From: Enterobacteriaceae bacterium 4M9
GTDB lineage: Bacteria > Pseudomonadota > Gammaproteobacteria > Enterobacterales > Enterobacteriaceae
Assembly (NCBI GenBank): GCA_010092695.1
Contig: JAADJJ010000001.1
Location: 3,534,001-3,598,000 of the forward strand
Direction: 5' to 3'
DNA: 64,000 bases
Position 1 is the stretch's first letter, and every line of letters starts with the position of its first letter. Shown in pieces: positions 8,465 to 17,753 of this stretch. The position numbers and the translations under genes are program-made. The notes under the pieces were generated by a model, which saw only the letters and a program-made list of their open reading frames with translations, made no database searches and was not told the DNA's origin.

Positions 8465-10000
8465 ATGGAGCTTCGCTCACTGCTTCAACGCCAGCGCGCA
8501 CGCCTGCTGCTGGCGCTTCTCTTCGGGGCCAGCGGAACGCTGGCCTTTTCGCCGTATGACTTCTGGCCCGCCGCCATTGTTGCACTGGCAGGCCTGCAAG
8601 GGCTGACCCTCAACCGCCGTCCGCTGCAAAGCGCCTGGATTGGCTTTTTCTGGGGGCTTGGTCTGTTTGGCACCGGCATTAACTGGGTCTACGTCAGCAT
8701 TGCCCAGTTTGGCGGCATGCCCGGCTTTATTAATGTGTTTCTGGTGCTGCTGCTTGCAGCGTACCTGTCGCTCTACACCGGTCTCTTTGCAGGGCTATTA
8801 AGTCGCCTGTGGCCAAAAACCAGCGTCTGGCGTCTGGCCCTTGCCGCACCTGCGCTATGGCAGGTCACTGAATTCCTGCGCGGTTGGGTGCTGACCGGCT
8901 TCCCCTGGCTACAGTTTGGCTACAGCCAGATTGATGGTCCACTCAAAGGCATTGCCCCGCTGTTGGGCGTGGAAGCCATCAATTTCCTGCTGATGATTAT
9001 CGCCGGACTCATTGTGCTGGCGTGCGTGAAGCGCTGCTGGCGTGCCGGACTGGTTGGCGTGCTGCTGCTGGCGCTACCGTGGCCGCTGCGTTATGTGCAG
9101 TGGTTCCAGCCGTTGAATGAGCGCACCATTAACGTGAGTCTGGTACAGGGCAACATTCCTCAATCCATGAAGTGGGAAGAAGGACAACTGCTCAATACGC
9201 TGCGCATTTATCTTGATAAAACCCAGCCAGTGCTCGGCCAGTCGCAGCTGATTATCTGGCCGGAGTCAGCCATCCCTGACCTTGAAATTAACCAACAGCG
9301 TTTTCTGACCTCGCTGGACGGCATGTTGCGCGAGCGCAACAGCGCCATGATAACCGGCATCGTCGATGCGCGCCGTAACGACCAGAACCGTTACGATACT
9401 TACAACAGCATTATCACGCTGGGTGAAGGCAGTCCGTACAGCTATAGCTCGAAAGACCGCTACAACAAAAACCACCTGGTGCCGTTTGGCGAGTTCGTGC
9501 CGCTGGAAAGCATTCTGCGCCCGCTGGCCCCGTTCTTTGACCTGCCGATGTCGTCTTTCAGCCGCGGCCCGCGCGTGCAGCCTCAGCTGGAAACACGCGG
9601 CATGAAGCTCACTGCCGCTATCTGTTATGAAATCATTCTTGGCGAGCAGGTCAGGGACAACTTCCGCCCCGACACAGATTTCCTGCTCACTATCTCCAAT
9701 GACGCCTGGTTTGGTCACTCTATTGGCCCGTGGCAGCACTTCCAGATGGCGCGCATGCGTGCACTGGAACTGGCACGCCCGCTTTTGCGCAGCACCAACA
9801 ACGGGGTTACGGCCATTATTGCCCCTGACGGCAGCGTGCAGAAGATGCTGCCACAGTTCACCCGCGACGTGCTGAGTGCACAGGTGACACCTACCCGCGG
9901 GCTTACGCCTTATGCATACGTGGGCGCCTGGCCGGTGTGGATACTCTCACTGCTGTTCGGTGCAAGTGCGCTATTTCTAAGCCGCCGCACGCCTCGCTAA
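8465..10000 (+). CDS. lnt: Apolipoprotein N-acyltransferase
   Basis: Inner-membrane enzyme that adds the third acyl chain to the N-terminal cysteine of lipoproteins. It has 511 residues (E. coli 512) from the ATG at 8465, four bases after the ybeX stop. The N-terminal ~210 residues hold several hydrophobic segments, followed by a periplasmic nitrilase domain. Glu267 (WPES), a Lys in RYNKNHLVPFGEF near 335 and Cys in AAICYE near 387 form the expected catalytic triad. It is the last gene of the ybeZYX-lnt operon. Confidence 0.96.
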   Translation: MELRSLLQRQRARLLLALLFGASGTLAFSPYDFWPAAIVALAGLQGLTLNRRPLQSAWIGFFWGLGLFGTGINWVYVSIAQFGGMPGFINVFLVLLLAAYLSLYTGLFAGLLSRLWPKTSVWRLALAAPALWQVTEFLRGWVLTGFPWLQFGYSQIDGPLKGIAPLLGVEAINFLLMIIAGLIVLACVKRCWRAGLVGVLLLALPWPLRYVQWFQPLNERTINVSLVQGNIPQSMKWEEGQLLNTLRIYLDKTQPVLGQSQLIIWPESAIPDLEINQQRFLTSLDGMLRERNSAMITGIVDARRNDQNRYDTYNSIITLGEGSPYSYSSKDRYNKNHLVPFGEFVPLESILRPLAPFFDLPMSSFSRGPRVQPQLETRGMKLTAAICYEIILGEQVRDNFRPDTDFLLTISNDAWFGHSIGPWQHFQMARMRALELARPLLRSTNNGVTAIIAPDGSVQKMLPQFTRDVLSAQVTPTRGLTPYAYVGAWPVWILSLLFGASALFLSRRTPR

Positions 10001-10008
10001 ACCTCTCC

Positions 10009-10206
10009 CACGCCTCTTCACCCGAAGGGGCGTCAGATTACTGACAAAGAAGGAAAAACGGGGTTTTTCCTTCTTTGTGGTGAGCAGGCGAAAATCAATG
10101 AATTGATTTTCCTTATTTTTTATTAGGTGACATCCATCCTGTCTGCGACAGGATGAGGTTTACCATCAGCCTCACGCCCCTTCACCCGAAGGGGCGTTTT
10201 CTTCTT
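10009..10206 (+). repeat. Cluster of five consecutive inverted repeats between lnt and gltI
   Basis: Five hairpins follow one another: 10011-10032 (one mismatch), 10044-10078 (perfect 16-bp arms, 3-base loop), 10090-10111 (perfect 10-bp arms), 10135-10155 (perfect 9-bp arms) and 10174-10197 (perfect 10-bp arms, then a T-rich run). The first and last are near-identical 25-base direct repeats (10009-10033 and 10173-10197, one difference) and bracket the other three. The rest of 10207-10513 holds no gene I can recognise; it is the gltI upstream region. Confidence 0.85.
10174..10206 (+). terminator. Probable lnt operon terminator
   Basis: ACGCCCCTTC and GAAGGGGCGT pair perfectly around a 4-base loop and are followed by TTTTCTTCTT. 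The near-copy at 10011-10032 lacks the T-run. Confidence 0.7.
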
Positions 10207-10513
10207 CACCGCTGGCACAGCTTTTGCAAAACATCGCCTGATGATGCGGCAATGCTGCAGCAGCTGAGCGAGTCGTGAGCATTGCGCACCAGAACGCACC
10301 CTGCTGTGCACACTTACAGTGCAGCCGCCGCCCGTTGCCTCATAACGGTGCGGCACTCCTCGCAAAAACAAACAAATAATTAGCAAATTACCGACAGTAA
10401 ACCAGGCTAAATGATGACTGGCTGGCCGCGGTTTTTAAGCCCGCGCCAACACAACAACAACAAACAGCACACATGAGTATCAGCGCCCTCTGGCGCGAGG
10501 ATAAGGAGTGGAT

Positions 10514-11422
10514 ATGCAATTACGTACACTGACCACAGCACTACTGGCATTAGGCCTTGGCGCAAGCGCCTTTGCAGCAGAGCAACCCGCCACGCCGGAT
10601 AGCGGCACGCTGGCTAAGATTGCTAAAAACGGCGTTATCGTGGTCGGCCATCGCGAATCATCGGTGCCTTTCTCGTATTACGACAACCAGCAAAAAGTAG
10701 TGGGCTATTCTCAGGACTACTCCAACGCCATTGTTGAAGCCATCAAGAAACAACTCAACAAGCCCGACCTGCAGGTCAAACTGATCCCTATCACCTCACA
10801 AAACCGTATTCCACTGCTGCAAAATGGCACTTACGATTTTGAATGCGGTTCCACCACCAACAACCTTGAGCGCCAGAAGCAGGCCGCCTTTTCTGACACG
10901 ATTTTCGTCGTTGGCACCCGCCTGCTGGTGAAAAAAGGCAGCGACGTGAAAGACTTTGGCGATTTGAAAGGCAAAGCCGTGGTCGTCACCTCTGGTACCA
11001 CCTCAGAAGTGCTGCTGCATAAGCTTAATGATGAGAAAAAACTCGATATGCGCATTATCAGCGCCAAAGACCACGGCGACTCGTTCCGCACGCTGGAAAG
11101 CGGCCGCGCGTACGGTTTTATGATGGATGACGCTCTGCTGGCTGGCGAGCGCGCCAAAGCGAAGAAACCGGATAACTGGGACATCGTTGGTACACCGCAG
11201 TCAAAAGAGGCCTACGGCTGCATGCTGCGCAAAGACGACCCGGCATTCAAAAAAGTGGTGGATGACACCATCGCGCAGATTCAGACCTCTGGCGAAGCGG
11301 CGAAATGGTTTGATAAATGGTTCAAAAACCCGATTCCACCGAAAAACCTCAACCTTAATTTTGCACTGTCGGACGACATGAAAGCCCTGTTCAAACAGCC
11401 TAACGATAAGGCGCTTAACTAA
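10514..11422 (+). CDS. gltI: Glutamate/aspartate periplasmic binding protein
   Basis: Periplasmic receptor of the GltIJKL ABC importer for glutamate and aspartate. It is 302 residues from the ATG at 10514, five bases after AAGGAG; an in-frame GTG at 10508 sits inside that ribosome site. A signal peptide of about 22 residues ends ASAFA-A. The family-3 solute-binding fold is evident (KNGVIVVGHRESSVPFSYYD, FECGSTTNN, TSGTTSEVLL). Next come a 231-base gap and gltJKL. Confidence 0.96.
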   Translation: MQLRTLTTALLALGLGASAFAAEQPATPDSGTLAKIAKNGVIVVGHRESSVPFSYYDNQQKVVGYSQDYSNAIVEAIKKQLNKPDLQVKLIPITSQNRIPLLQNGTYDFECGSTTNNLERQKQAAFSDTIFVVGTRLLVKKGSDVKDFGDLKGKAVVVTSGTTSEVLLHKLNDEKKLDMRIISAKDHGDSFRTLESGRAYGFMMDDALLAGERAKAKKPDNWDIVGTPQSKEAYGCMLRKDDPAFKKVVDDTIAQIQTSGEAAKWFDKWFKNPIPPKNLNLNFALSDDMKALFKQPNDKALN

Positions 11423-11434
11423 ACGCCAGTGTTT

Positions 11435-11640
11435 TTTGATTGGGCGCCCGGACAGACAGCGCGGCAGGCGGCCGTTCCCCGCCCGCCGCGAAATCAGGCG
11501 TCTTATCAATATTCTGAGTGCCGCTATGCGCACTCAGTACCTGGCCCCGATACCCCGAATCACAGCATGCGTTAACCGGTCTGAATCAGGCTGGCCCGCG
11601 CACCGTGGTTCGCGTCATCCAGGGCCAGGCCTTTATTTTT
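11435..11640 (+). ncRNA. Possible SroC-type sRNA from the gltI-gltJ spacer
   Basis: In E. coli and Salmonella the Hfq-bound sponge RNA SroC, which titrates GcvB, is processed from the gltI-gltJ spacer. This spacer is 231 bases, unusually long inside an operon. CCTGGCC near 11541 can pair with GGCCAGG near 11623, next to a CCTTTATTTTT tail at 11630-11640 as expected of an Hfq-type 3' end. I place it by position and architecture, not by sequence alignment, so the ends are approximate. Confidence 0.45.
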
Positions 11641-11653
11641 CGGAGTATTTTTT

Positions 11654-12394
11654 ATGTCTATAGACTGGAACTGGGGAATATTTCTGCAACCCGCGCCGTT
11701 TGGCAACACCACCTATCTGGGCTGGCTGTGGAGCGGTTTTCAGGTCACCGTCGCGCTTTCTGTCGCGGCCTGGATTATCGCCTTTCTGGTGGGGTCGCTG
11801 TTTGGCATCCTGCGCACCGTGCCCAACCGTTTTCTCTCCTCGCTGGGCACGCTGTACGTGGAGCTTTTTCGCAATGTACCGCTGATTGTGCAATTTTTTA
11901 CCTGGTATCTGGTTATCCCGGAGCTTCTGCCGGAGAACCTCGGCATGTGGTTTAAAGCGGAGCTGGATCCTAATGTGCAGTTTTTTGTCTCCTCCATGCT
12001 GTGCCTGGGGCTTTTCACCGCCGCGCGCGTGTGCGAGCAGGTGCGCGCTGCTATCCAGTCGTTACCTCGCGGGCAGAAGAACGCCGCCCTGGCGATGGGC
12101 CTGACGTTACCGCAGGCATACCGCTATGTGCTGCTTCCTAACGCCTACCGCGTGATTGTGCCGCCGATGACCTCGGAAATGATGAACCTGGTGAAAAACT
12201 CCGCTATCGCCTCCACCATTGGTCTGGTGGATATGGCCGCACAGGCAGGCAAGCTGCTGGACTACTCGGCCCACGCCTGGGAGTCGTTCACTGCCATTAC
12301 GCTCGCCTATGTACTGATTAACGCCTTCATCATGTTGATGATGCACCTGGTCGAGCGCAAAGTGCGCCTGCCTGGCAATATGGGGGGCAAATAA
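11654..12394 (+). CDS. gltJ: Glutamate/aspartate ABC permease GltJ
   Basis: Inner-membrane permease subunit of the glutamate/aspartate importer, 246 residues as in E. coli. It has several hydrophobic segments and the His/Glu/Gln permease pattern VELFRNVPLIVQFFTWY near residues 75-92 plus the EAA-type loop (ALAMGLTLPQAYRYVLLP) that docks the ATPase. A CGGAG site precedes the ATG. Its TAA shares a base with the ATG of gltK. Confidence 0.95.
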   Translation: MSIDWNWGIFLQPAPFGNTTYLGWLWSGFQVTVALSVAAWIIAFLVGSLFGILRTVPNRFLSSLGTLYVELFRNVPLIVQFFTWYLVIPELLPENLGMWFKAELDPNVQFFVSSMLCLGLFTAARVCEQVRAAIQSLPRGQKNAALAMGLTLPQAYRYVLLPNAYRVIVPPMTSEMMNLVKNSAIASTIGLVDMAAQAGKLLDYSAHAWESFTAITLAYVLINAFIMLMMHLVERKVRLPGNMGGK

Positions 12395-13071
12395 TGTACG
12401 AATTTGACTGGAGTTCCATCGTCCCCTCGCTGCCGTACCTGATAAACGGCATGGTCATTACGCTCAAAATCACCGTGATTGCCATTGTTATCGGCATCAT
12501 CTGGGGCACACTGCTGGCGGTGATGCGCCTGTCGAGCTTTAAGCCGTTAAGCTGGTTTGCCAGCGCCTACGTTAACGTCTTCCGTTCAGTGCCGCTGGTC
12601 ATGGTGCTGCTGTGGTTTTATCTCATCGTCCCTGGCCTGTTACAACAGGTGCTTGGGCTGTCACCCAAAACCGATATTCGCCTCATTTCCGCAATGGTGG
12701 CGTTTTCGATGTTTGAAGCGGCCTATTACTCAGAAATTATCCGTGCCGGGATCCAGAGTATTTCGCGCGGGCAGTCCAGCGCCGCGCTGGCGCTGGGTAT
12801 GACCCACTGGCAGTCAATGAAGCTCATCATCCTGCCGCAGGCGTTTCGCGCCATGGTGCCGCTGCTACTGACCCAGGGCATTGTGCTGTTTCAGGATACG
12901 TCGCTGGTGTACGTATTGAGCCTCGCGGACTTTTTCCGCACCGCCTCCACCATTGGCGAGCGCGACGGTACACAGGTCGAAATGATCCTGTTTGCCGGTG
13001 CTGTGTATTTCATTATTAGTCTTAGCGCCTCGCTGCTGGTCAGCTGGCTGAAGAAAAGGACCGTTTCATGA
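12394..13071 (+). CDS. gltK: Glutamate/aspartate ABC permease GltK
   Basis: Second permease subunit of the importer, 225 residues (E. coli 224). It has the same family signature as GltJ: NVFRSVPLVMVLLWFYL near residue 60 and an EAA loop (ALALGMTHWQSMKLIILPQ) near 130-150. The start overlaps the gltJ stop by one base and the stop overlaps gltL (ATGA), so translation is probably coupled through the operon. Confidence 0.95.
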   Translation: MYEFDWSSIVPSLPYLINGMVITLKITVIAIVIGIIWGTLLAVMRLSSFKPLSWFASAYVNVFRSVPLVMVLLWFYLIVPGLLQQVLGLSPKTDIRLISAMVAFSMFEAAYYSEIIRAGIQSISRGQSSAALALGMTHWQSMKLIILPQAFRAMVPLLLTQGIVLFQDTSLVYVLSLADFFRTASTIGERDGTQVEMILFAGAVYFIISLSASLLVSWLKKRTVS

Positions 13072-13793
13072 TTTCCCTGAAAAACGTTTCAAAATGGTAT
13101 GGCCACTTTCAGGTGCTGACAGACTGCTCCACGGCAGTCAAAAAAGGCGAAGTAGTGGTGGTGTGCGGTCCTTCCGGCTCCGGCAAATCAACGCTGATTA
13201 AAACCGTCAACGGCCTGGAGCCTGTGCAGCAGGGCGAGATTATCGTCAACGGCACCACGGTGACTGACAAGCGAACTAACCTTGCGCGCCTGCGCTCCCA
13301 TGTTGGTATGGTGTTTCAACACTTTGAGTTGTTCCCGCACCTGTCGATTATTGAAAACCTGACGCTCGCGCAGGTGAAAGTGCTTAAGCGCAGCAAGGCC
13401 GAATCGCGCCAGAAGGGTCTTAAGCTGCTTGAGCGCGTGGGACTGTCGGCACACGCGGATAAATTCCCGGCACAACTCTCCGGCGGCCAGCAGCAGCGCG
13501 TGGCGATTGCCCGCGCGCTGTGCATGGACCCGGTAGCAATGCTGTTTGATGAGCCAACCTCGGCGCTCGACCCGGAGATGATAAACGAAGTGCTCGACGT
13601 AATGGTGGAGCTTGCACACGAAGGCATGACGATGATGGTGGTGACGCATGAGATGGGCTTTGCCCGCAAAGTGGCGAACCGGGTCATCTTTATGGATGAG
13701 GGCAAAATTGTTGAGGACTCTGACAAAGACGCCTTCTTTGACAACCCGCAGTCGCCGCGCGCCAAAGAGTTCCTTGCCAAAATCCTTCATTAA
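13068..13793 (+). CDS. gltL: Glutamate/aspartate ABC ATP-binding protein GltL
   Basis: Cytoplasmic ATPase of the importer, 241 residues as in E. coli. Walker A GPSGSGKST is at about 34-42, the signature LSGGQQQR near 138, Walker B MLFDEPTSALD near 158-168 and the switch His in VVTHEMGFA near 195. It begins in an ATGA overlap with gltK and is the last operon gene; the divergent-strand gene ybeL ends 31 bases beyond it. Confidence 0.96.
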   Translation: MISLKNVSKWYGHFQVLTDCSTAVKKGEVVVVCGPSGSGKSTLIKTVNGLEPVQQGEIIVNGTTVTDKRTNLARLRSHVGMVFQHFELFPHLSIIENLTLAQVKVLKRSKAESRQKGLKLLERVGLSAHADKFPAQLSGGQQQRVAIARALCMDPVAMLFDEPTSALDPEMINEVLDVMVELAHEGMTMMVVTHEMGFARKVANRVIFMDEGKIVEDSDKDAFFDNPQSPRAKEFLAKILH

Positions 13794-13823
13794 CCGTTCG
13801 CGGGCCGCACAGGCCCGCATTTA

Positions 13824-14306
13824 TCACGGCTCAAACGGACGGCGGTGAAACTGGGTATGCCCACATTTAGGGCACGGCGGCAGCACTTCCGGGGTATAAA
13901 ACGCCTGGTGATAGTGACAGTTCTCACACACCAGGTTGCCAAGCCCCACCACCTCGCCGCTGTGATATACGCCATGGTGGTTTAAGTCCTGAAACACCTC
14001 GCGCCATTCCAGCTGGGTTTTATCGGTGATGTCCGCTAACTCCTGCCACAGGCTTTCTTTAATCACGCGCAGAAATACGCTGTCGCTTGCATCTTCATGG
14101 CTTTCGCCATAGCTGCGGGCAAACTCCTCAAGATCGCGGCGAACCGCGCGTGTCGTTTCCTCAACTTCTGTACGGGTTAACTCCCCTGCTTCTGATATCC
14201 GCTTGCGGGCGCTGGCCACCAGCGCATCAATGTCACGTTCGCCGTTTTGCAGACGTTCGGTGAGCGAGGCCAGTAGTTCGCGATAAAATTGAGCAACCTT
14301 GTTCAT
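13824..14306 (-). CDS. ybeL: YbeL, DUF1451 zinc-ribbon protein
   Basis: Protein of unknown function, 160 residues from the ATG at 14306 (E. coli YbeL length), eight bases after a GGAGGGAG site. The N-terminal half is charged and helical. The C-terminal half carries two cysteine pairs, CENC near residue 128 and CPKC near 147, that would form a zinc ribbon. In E. coli rihA, hscC and others lie between gltL and leuS; here only ybeL remains. Confidence 0.92.
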   Translation of the reverse strand: MNKVAQFYRELLASLTERLQNGERDIDALVASARKRISEAGELTRTEVEETTRAVRRDLEEFARSYGESHEDASDSVFLRVIKESLWQELADITDKTQLEWREVFQDLNHHGVYHSGEVVGLGNLVCENCHYHQAFYTPEVLPPCPKCGHTQFHRRPFEP

Positions 14307-14544
14307 CGTTCTCCCTCCGGGATTTGCTAAAAGCACCGTAACCACTTCTAATAGTAGCCGTTAATCCTGCCGCTCTGTGATAACTGTCGCGCAGAGCGAA
14401 CAAATTCTCGTACGCAACGGGCGCAAGGGATTTACGGCTGTCGGGGTTGAAGTGCTGTTGCGCTGCGCACGAATCGGCTATGCTATTGCGATCTATACGT
14501 ATAAGACGTCATTATTGGTATTTTTCACAGGACCACAGGCTGCC

Positions 14545-17127
14545 ATGCAAGAGCAATATCGCCCGGAAGAGATAGAATCCAACGTACAGCTTCACTGGCA
14601 AGAGAAGCGCACATTTGAAGTTAAAGAAGACGCAAGTAAAGAGAAGTATTACTGCCTGTCGATGCTTCCCTATCCTTCCGGCCGACTACACATGGGCCAC
14701 GTTCGTAACTACACCATTGGCGACGTTATCGCCCGCTACCAGCGCCTGCTGGGCAAAAACGTGTTGCAGCCTATCGGCTGGGACGCCTTTGGTCTGCCTG
14801 CAGAAGGTGCCGCAGTAAAAAACAATACCGCGCCCGCACCCTGGACCTACGACAACATTAATTACATGAAAAACCAGCTCAAAACGCTGGGCTTTGGTTA
14901 TGACTGGAGCCGCGAGCTGGCGACCTGCCGCCCGGAATACTACCGCTGGGAGCAGAAGTTCTTCACTGAACTGTATAAAAAAGGCCTGGTTTACAAGAAA
15001 ACCTCGGCGGTGAACTGGTGCCCGAACGATCAGACCGTGCTGGCCAACGAGCAGGTTATCGACGGCTGCTGCTGGCGCTGCGACACGAAAGTTGAGCGTA
15101 AAGAAATCCCGCAGTGGTTCATTAAAATCACCGACTATGCAGACGAACTGTTAAACGACCTGGATACGCTGGACCAGTGGCCGGATACGGTCAAAACCAT
15201 GCAGCGTAACTGGATTGGCCGCTCTGAAGGTGTGGAAATCACCTTTAAAGTGGAAGACAGCGCAGAAACCCTGACGGTGTACACCACCCGCCCGGACACC
15301 TTCATGGGTGTGACCTATCTCGCCGTTGCCGCAGGCCACCCGCTGGCGCAGCAGGCCGCCGCCAGCAACCCGGCGCTTAATGACTTCATCGACGAGTGCC
15401 GCAACACCAAAGTGGCCGAAGCCGAGATGGCAACCATGGAGAAAAAGGGCGTCGCTACCGGTCTTAAAGCCATTCATCCGCTCACCGGTGAAGCCATTCC
15501 GGTATGGATTGCCAACTTTGTGCTGATGGAATATGGCACCGGTGCCGTGATGGCGGTTCCAGGCCACGACCAGCGTGACTGGGAATTTGCCACCAAATAC
15601 CATCTTGCGATTAAACCTGTTATTCGCAATCAGGACGGCAGCGCGCCGGATCTGAGCGAAGCGGCTATGACCGAAAAAGGCGTTCTGTTCAACTCTGGCG
15701 AGTTCGACGGGCTGGATTATTCAGCAGGCTTTAACGCTATTGCTGACAAGCTGGCAAGCCTTGGCGTGGGCGAGCGCAAGGTCAACTACCGCCTGCGCGA
15801 CTGGGGTGTTTCACGCCAGCGCTACTGGGGCGCACCGATTCCGATGGTGACGCTCGAAGACGGCACCGTGGTACCAACGCCGGAAGACCAGTTGCCGGTC
15901 GTGCTGCCAGAAGACGTAGTGATGGACGGTATTACCAGCCCGATTAAGGCTGACCCGCAGTGGGCGAAAACCACCGTTAACGGTCTGCCGGGCCTGCGCG
16001 AAACCGATACTTTTGACACCTTCATGGAGTCGTCCTGGTACTACGCACGTTATACCTGCCCGGACTACGACAAAGGCATGCTGGACTCTGATGCAGCCAA
16101 CTACTGGCTGCCGGTTGATATCTACGTTGGCGGCATCGAGCACGCCATCATGCACCTGCTCTACTTCCGCTTCTTCCACAAACTGATGCGCGATGCCGGC
16201 ATGGTCAACTCCAACGAACCGGCAAAACAGCTCTTGTGCCAGGGCATGGTGCTGGCCGATGCGTTCTGGTACACCGGCAACAACGGCGAGCGCATCTGGG
16301 TTTCACCGGTTGACGCTATCGTTGAGCGTGACGACAAAGGCCGTATCGTGAAAGCCACTGATGCCGAAGGGCACGAGCTGGTTTACGCCGGTATGAGCAA
16401 GATGTCCAAGTCCAAAAACAACGGCATTGACCCGCAGGTGATGGTTGAGCGCTACGGTGCCGATACCGTGCGTCTGTTTATGATGTTCGCCTCACCGGCA
16501 GAAATGACGCTTGAATGGCAGGAATCCGGCGTTGAAGGCGCTAACCGCTTCCTTAAGCGCGTGTGGAAACTGGCCTTTGAGCACACGGCAAAAGGTGCTG
16601 CACCGGCGCTGAACGTGGACGCCCTTAACGACAACCAGAAAGCGCTGCGTCGTGACCTGCACAAAACGATTGCTAAAGTGACCGATGATATCGGCCGCCG
16701 TCAGACCTTCAACACCGCCATTGCGGCGATTATGGAGCTGATGAACAAACTGGCAAAAGCCCCGCAGGACAACGACCAGGATCGCGCGCTGCTGAACGAA
16801 GCGTTGTTAGCCGTCGTGCGTATGCTGTATCCGTTCACCCCGCACGTGTGCTTTGCACTGTGGCAGACGCTGGGTGCCGATGGCGATATCGACAACGCCA
16901 GCTGGCCGCAGGCTGACGAAAGCGCAATGGTTGAAGACTCGCTGTTGGTTGTCGTGCAGGTGAACGGTAAAGTACGCGGTAAGATTACCGTTGCGGCTGA
17001 CGCCACCGAAGAACAGGTGCGTGAACGTGCGGGTCAGGAGCACCTGGTGGCGAAATACCTCACCGGCGTGACCATCCGTAAAGTGATTTATGTTCCAGGT
17101 AAACTGCTGAACCTGGTCGTGGGCTAA
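14545..17127 (+). CDS. leuS: Leucyl-tRNA synthetase
   Basis: Class I aminoacyl-tRNA synthetase charging tRNA-Leu. It has 860 residues from the ATG at 14545, equal to E. coli LeuS; a longer in-frame reading back to 14377 is not conserved. The HIGH-type motif PYPSGRLHMGH is at about 42-52 and KMSKSKNNG near 619-627, with the CP1 editing domain between (TTRPDTFMGVTYLAVA near 247). It heads the leuS-lptE-holA-nadD operon. Confidence 0.97.
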   Translation: MQEQYRPEEIESNVQLHWQEKRTFEVKEDASKEKYYCLSMLPYPSGRLHMGHVRNYTIGDVIARYQRLLGKNVLQPIGWDAFGLPAEGAAVKNNTAPAPWTYDNINYMKNQLKTLGFGYDWSRELATCRPEYYRWEQKFFTELYKKGLVYKKTSAVNWCPNDQTVLANEQVIDGCCWRCDTKVERKEIPQWFIKITDYADELLNDLDTLDQWPDTVKTMQRNWIGRSEGVEITFKVEDSAETLTVYTTRPDTFMGVTYLAVAAGHPLAQQAAASNPALNDFIDECRNTKVAEAEMATMEKKGVATGLKAIHPLTGEAIPVWIANFVLMEYGTGAVMAVPGHDQRDWEFATKYHLAIKPVIRNQDGSAPDLSEAAMTEKGVLFNSGEFDGLDYSAGFNAIADKLASLGVGERKVNYRLRDWGVSRQRYWGAPIPMVTLEDGTVVPTPEDQLPVVLPEDVVMDGITSPIKADPQWAKTTVNGLPGLRETDTFDTFMESSWYYARYTCPDYDKGMLDSDAANYWLPVDIYVGGIEHAIMHLLYFRFFHKLMRDAGMVNSNEPAKQLLCQGMVLADAFWYTGNNGERIWVSPVDAIVERDDKGRIVKATDAEGHELVYAGMSKMSKSKNNGIDPQVMVERYGADTVRLFMMFASPAEMTLEWQESGVEGANRFLKRVWKLAFEHTAKGAAPALNVDALNDNQKALRRDLHKTIAKVTDDIGRRQTFNTAIAAIMELMNKLAKAPQDNDQDRALLNEALLAVVRMLYPFTPHVCFALWQTLGADGDIDNASWPQADESAMVEDSLLVVVQVNGKVRGKITVAADATEEQVRERAGQEHLVAKYLTGVTIRKVIYVPGKLLNLVVG

Positions 17128-17141
17128 GCACAGGAGGAAGC

Positions 17142-17753
17142 GTGCGCTATCTGTTCACTCTGTTTGTCGGCCTGGTGGTGCTGGTTACCGCCGGTTGTGG
17201 GTTCCATCTGCGCGGCACCAGTCAGGTGCCGAACCAGATGCATACTCTTATTCTCGACTCCAGCGATCCGTATGGTCCGCTGACCCGCGCAGTACGTAAT
17301 CAACTGCGCCTGAGCAACGTGGAAATTGTTGAGAAAGATCCGCTGCGCCAGGACGTGCCGTCGCTGCGCCTTCTCGGTGCCTCGCTTGGCAAAGACACCG
17401 CCTCAGTATTCCAGGACGGCCGTACTGCGGAATACCAGATGGTGATGACCGTTCGCGCCAACGTGCTGATTCCGGGCCATGATATTTACCCCATCAGCAC
17501 CAAAGTCTATCGTTCATTCTTTGATAACCCGCTGGCTGCGCTCGCAAAAGATGCCGAGCAGGATATGATTATCAAAGAGATGTACGACAAAGCGGCTGAA
17601 CAGCTGGTGCGCAAGCTGACGTCTGTGCACGTCGCTGACGTACAGCAGACCGAGCAAAACGAAGCACCGGTTGCCCAGAGCGACAGCCGTCTGCTGGGCC
17701 ATGAGATCGGTGTCTCCGGCACCACCACGACAAGCCCCACCACCGGCGAGTAA
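17142..17753 (+). CDS. lptE: LPS-assembly lipoprotein LptE
   Basis: Outer-membrane lipoprotein that plugs the LptD barrel and helps deliver lipopolysaccharide to the cell surface. It starts at GTG 17142 after a strong AGGAGG; the mature protein begins at Cys in the lipobox LVTAGC near residue 19. It has 203 residues, about ten more than E. coli LptE, with a divergent low-complexity tail (GTTTTSPTTGE). The stop overlaps the holA start (TAATG). Confidence 0.94.
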   Translation: MRYLFTLFVGLVVLVTAGCGFHLRGTSQVPNQMHTLILDSSDPYGPLTRAVRNQLRLSNVEIVEKDPLRQDVPSLRLLGASLGKDTASVFQDGRTAEYQMVMTVRANVLIPGHDIYPISTKVYRSFFDNPLAALAKDAEQDMIIKEMYDKAAEQLVRKLTSVHVADVQQTEQNEAPVAQSDSRLLGHEIGVSGTTTTSPTTGE

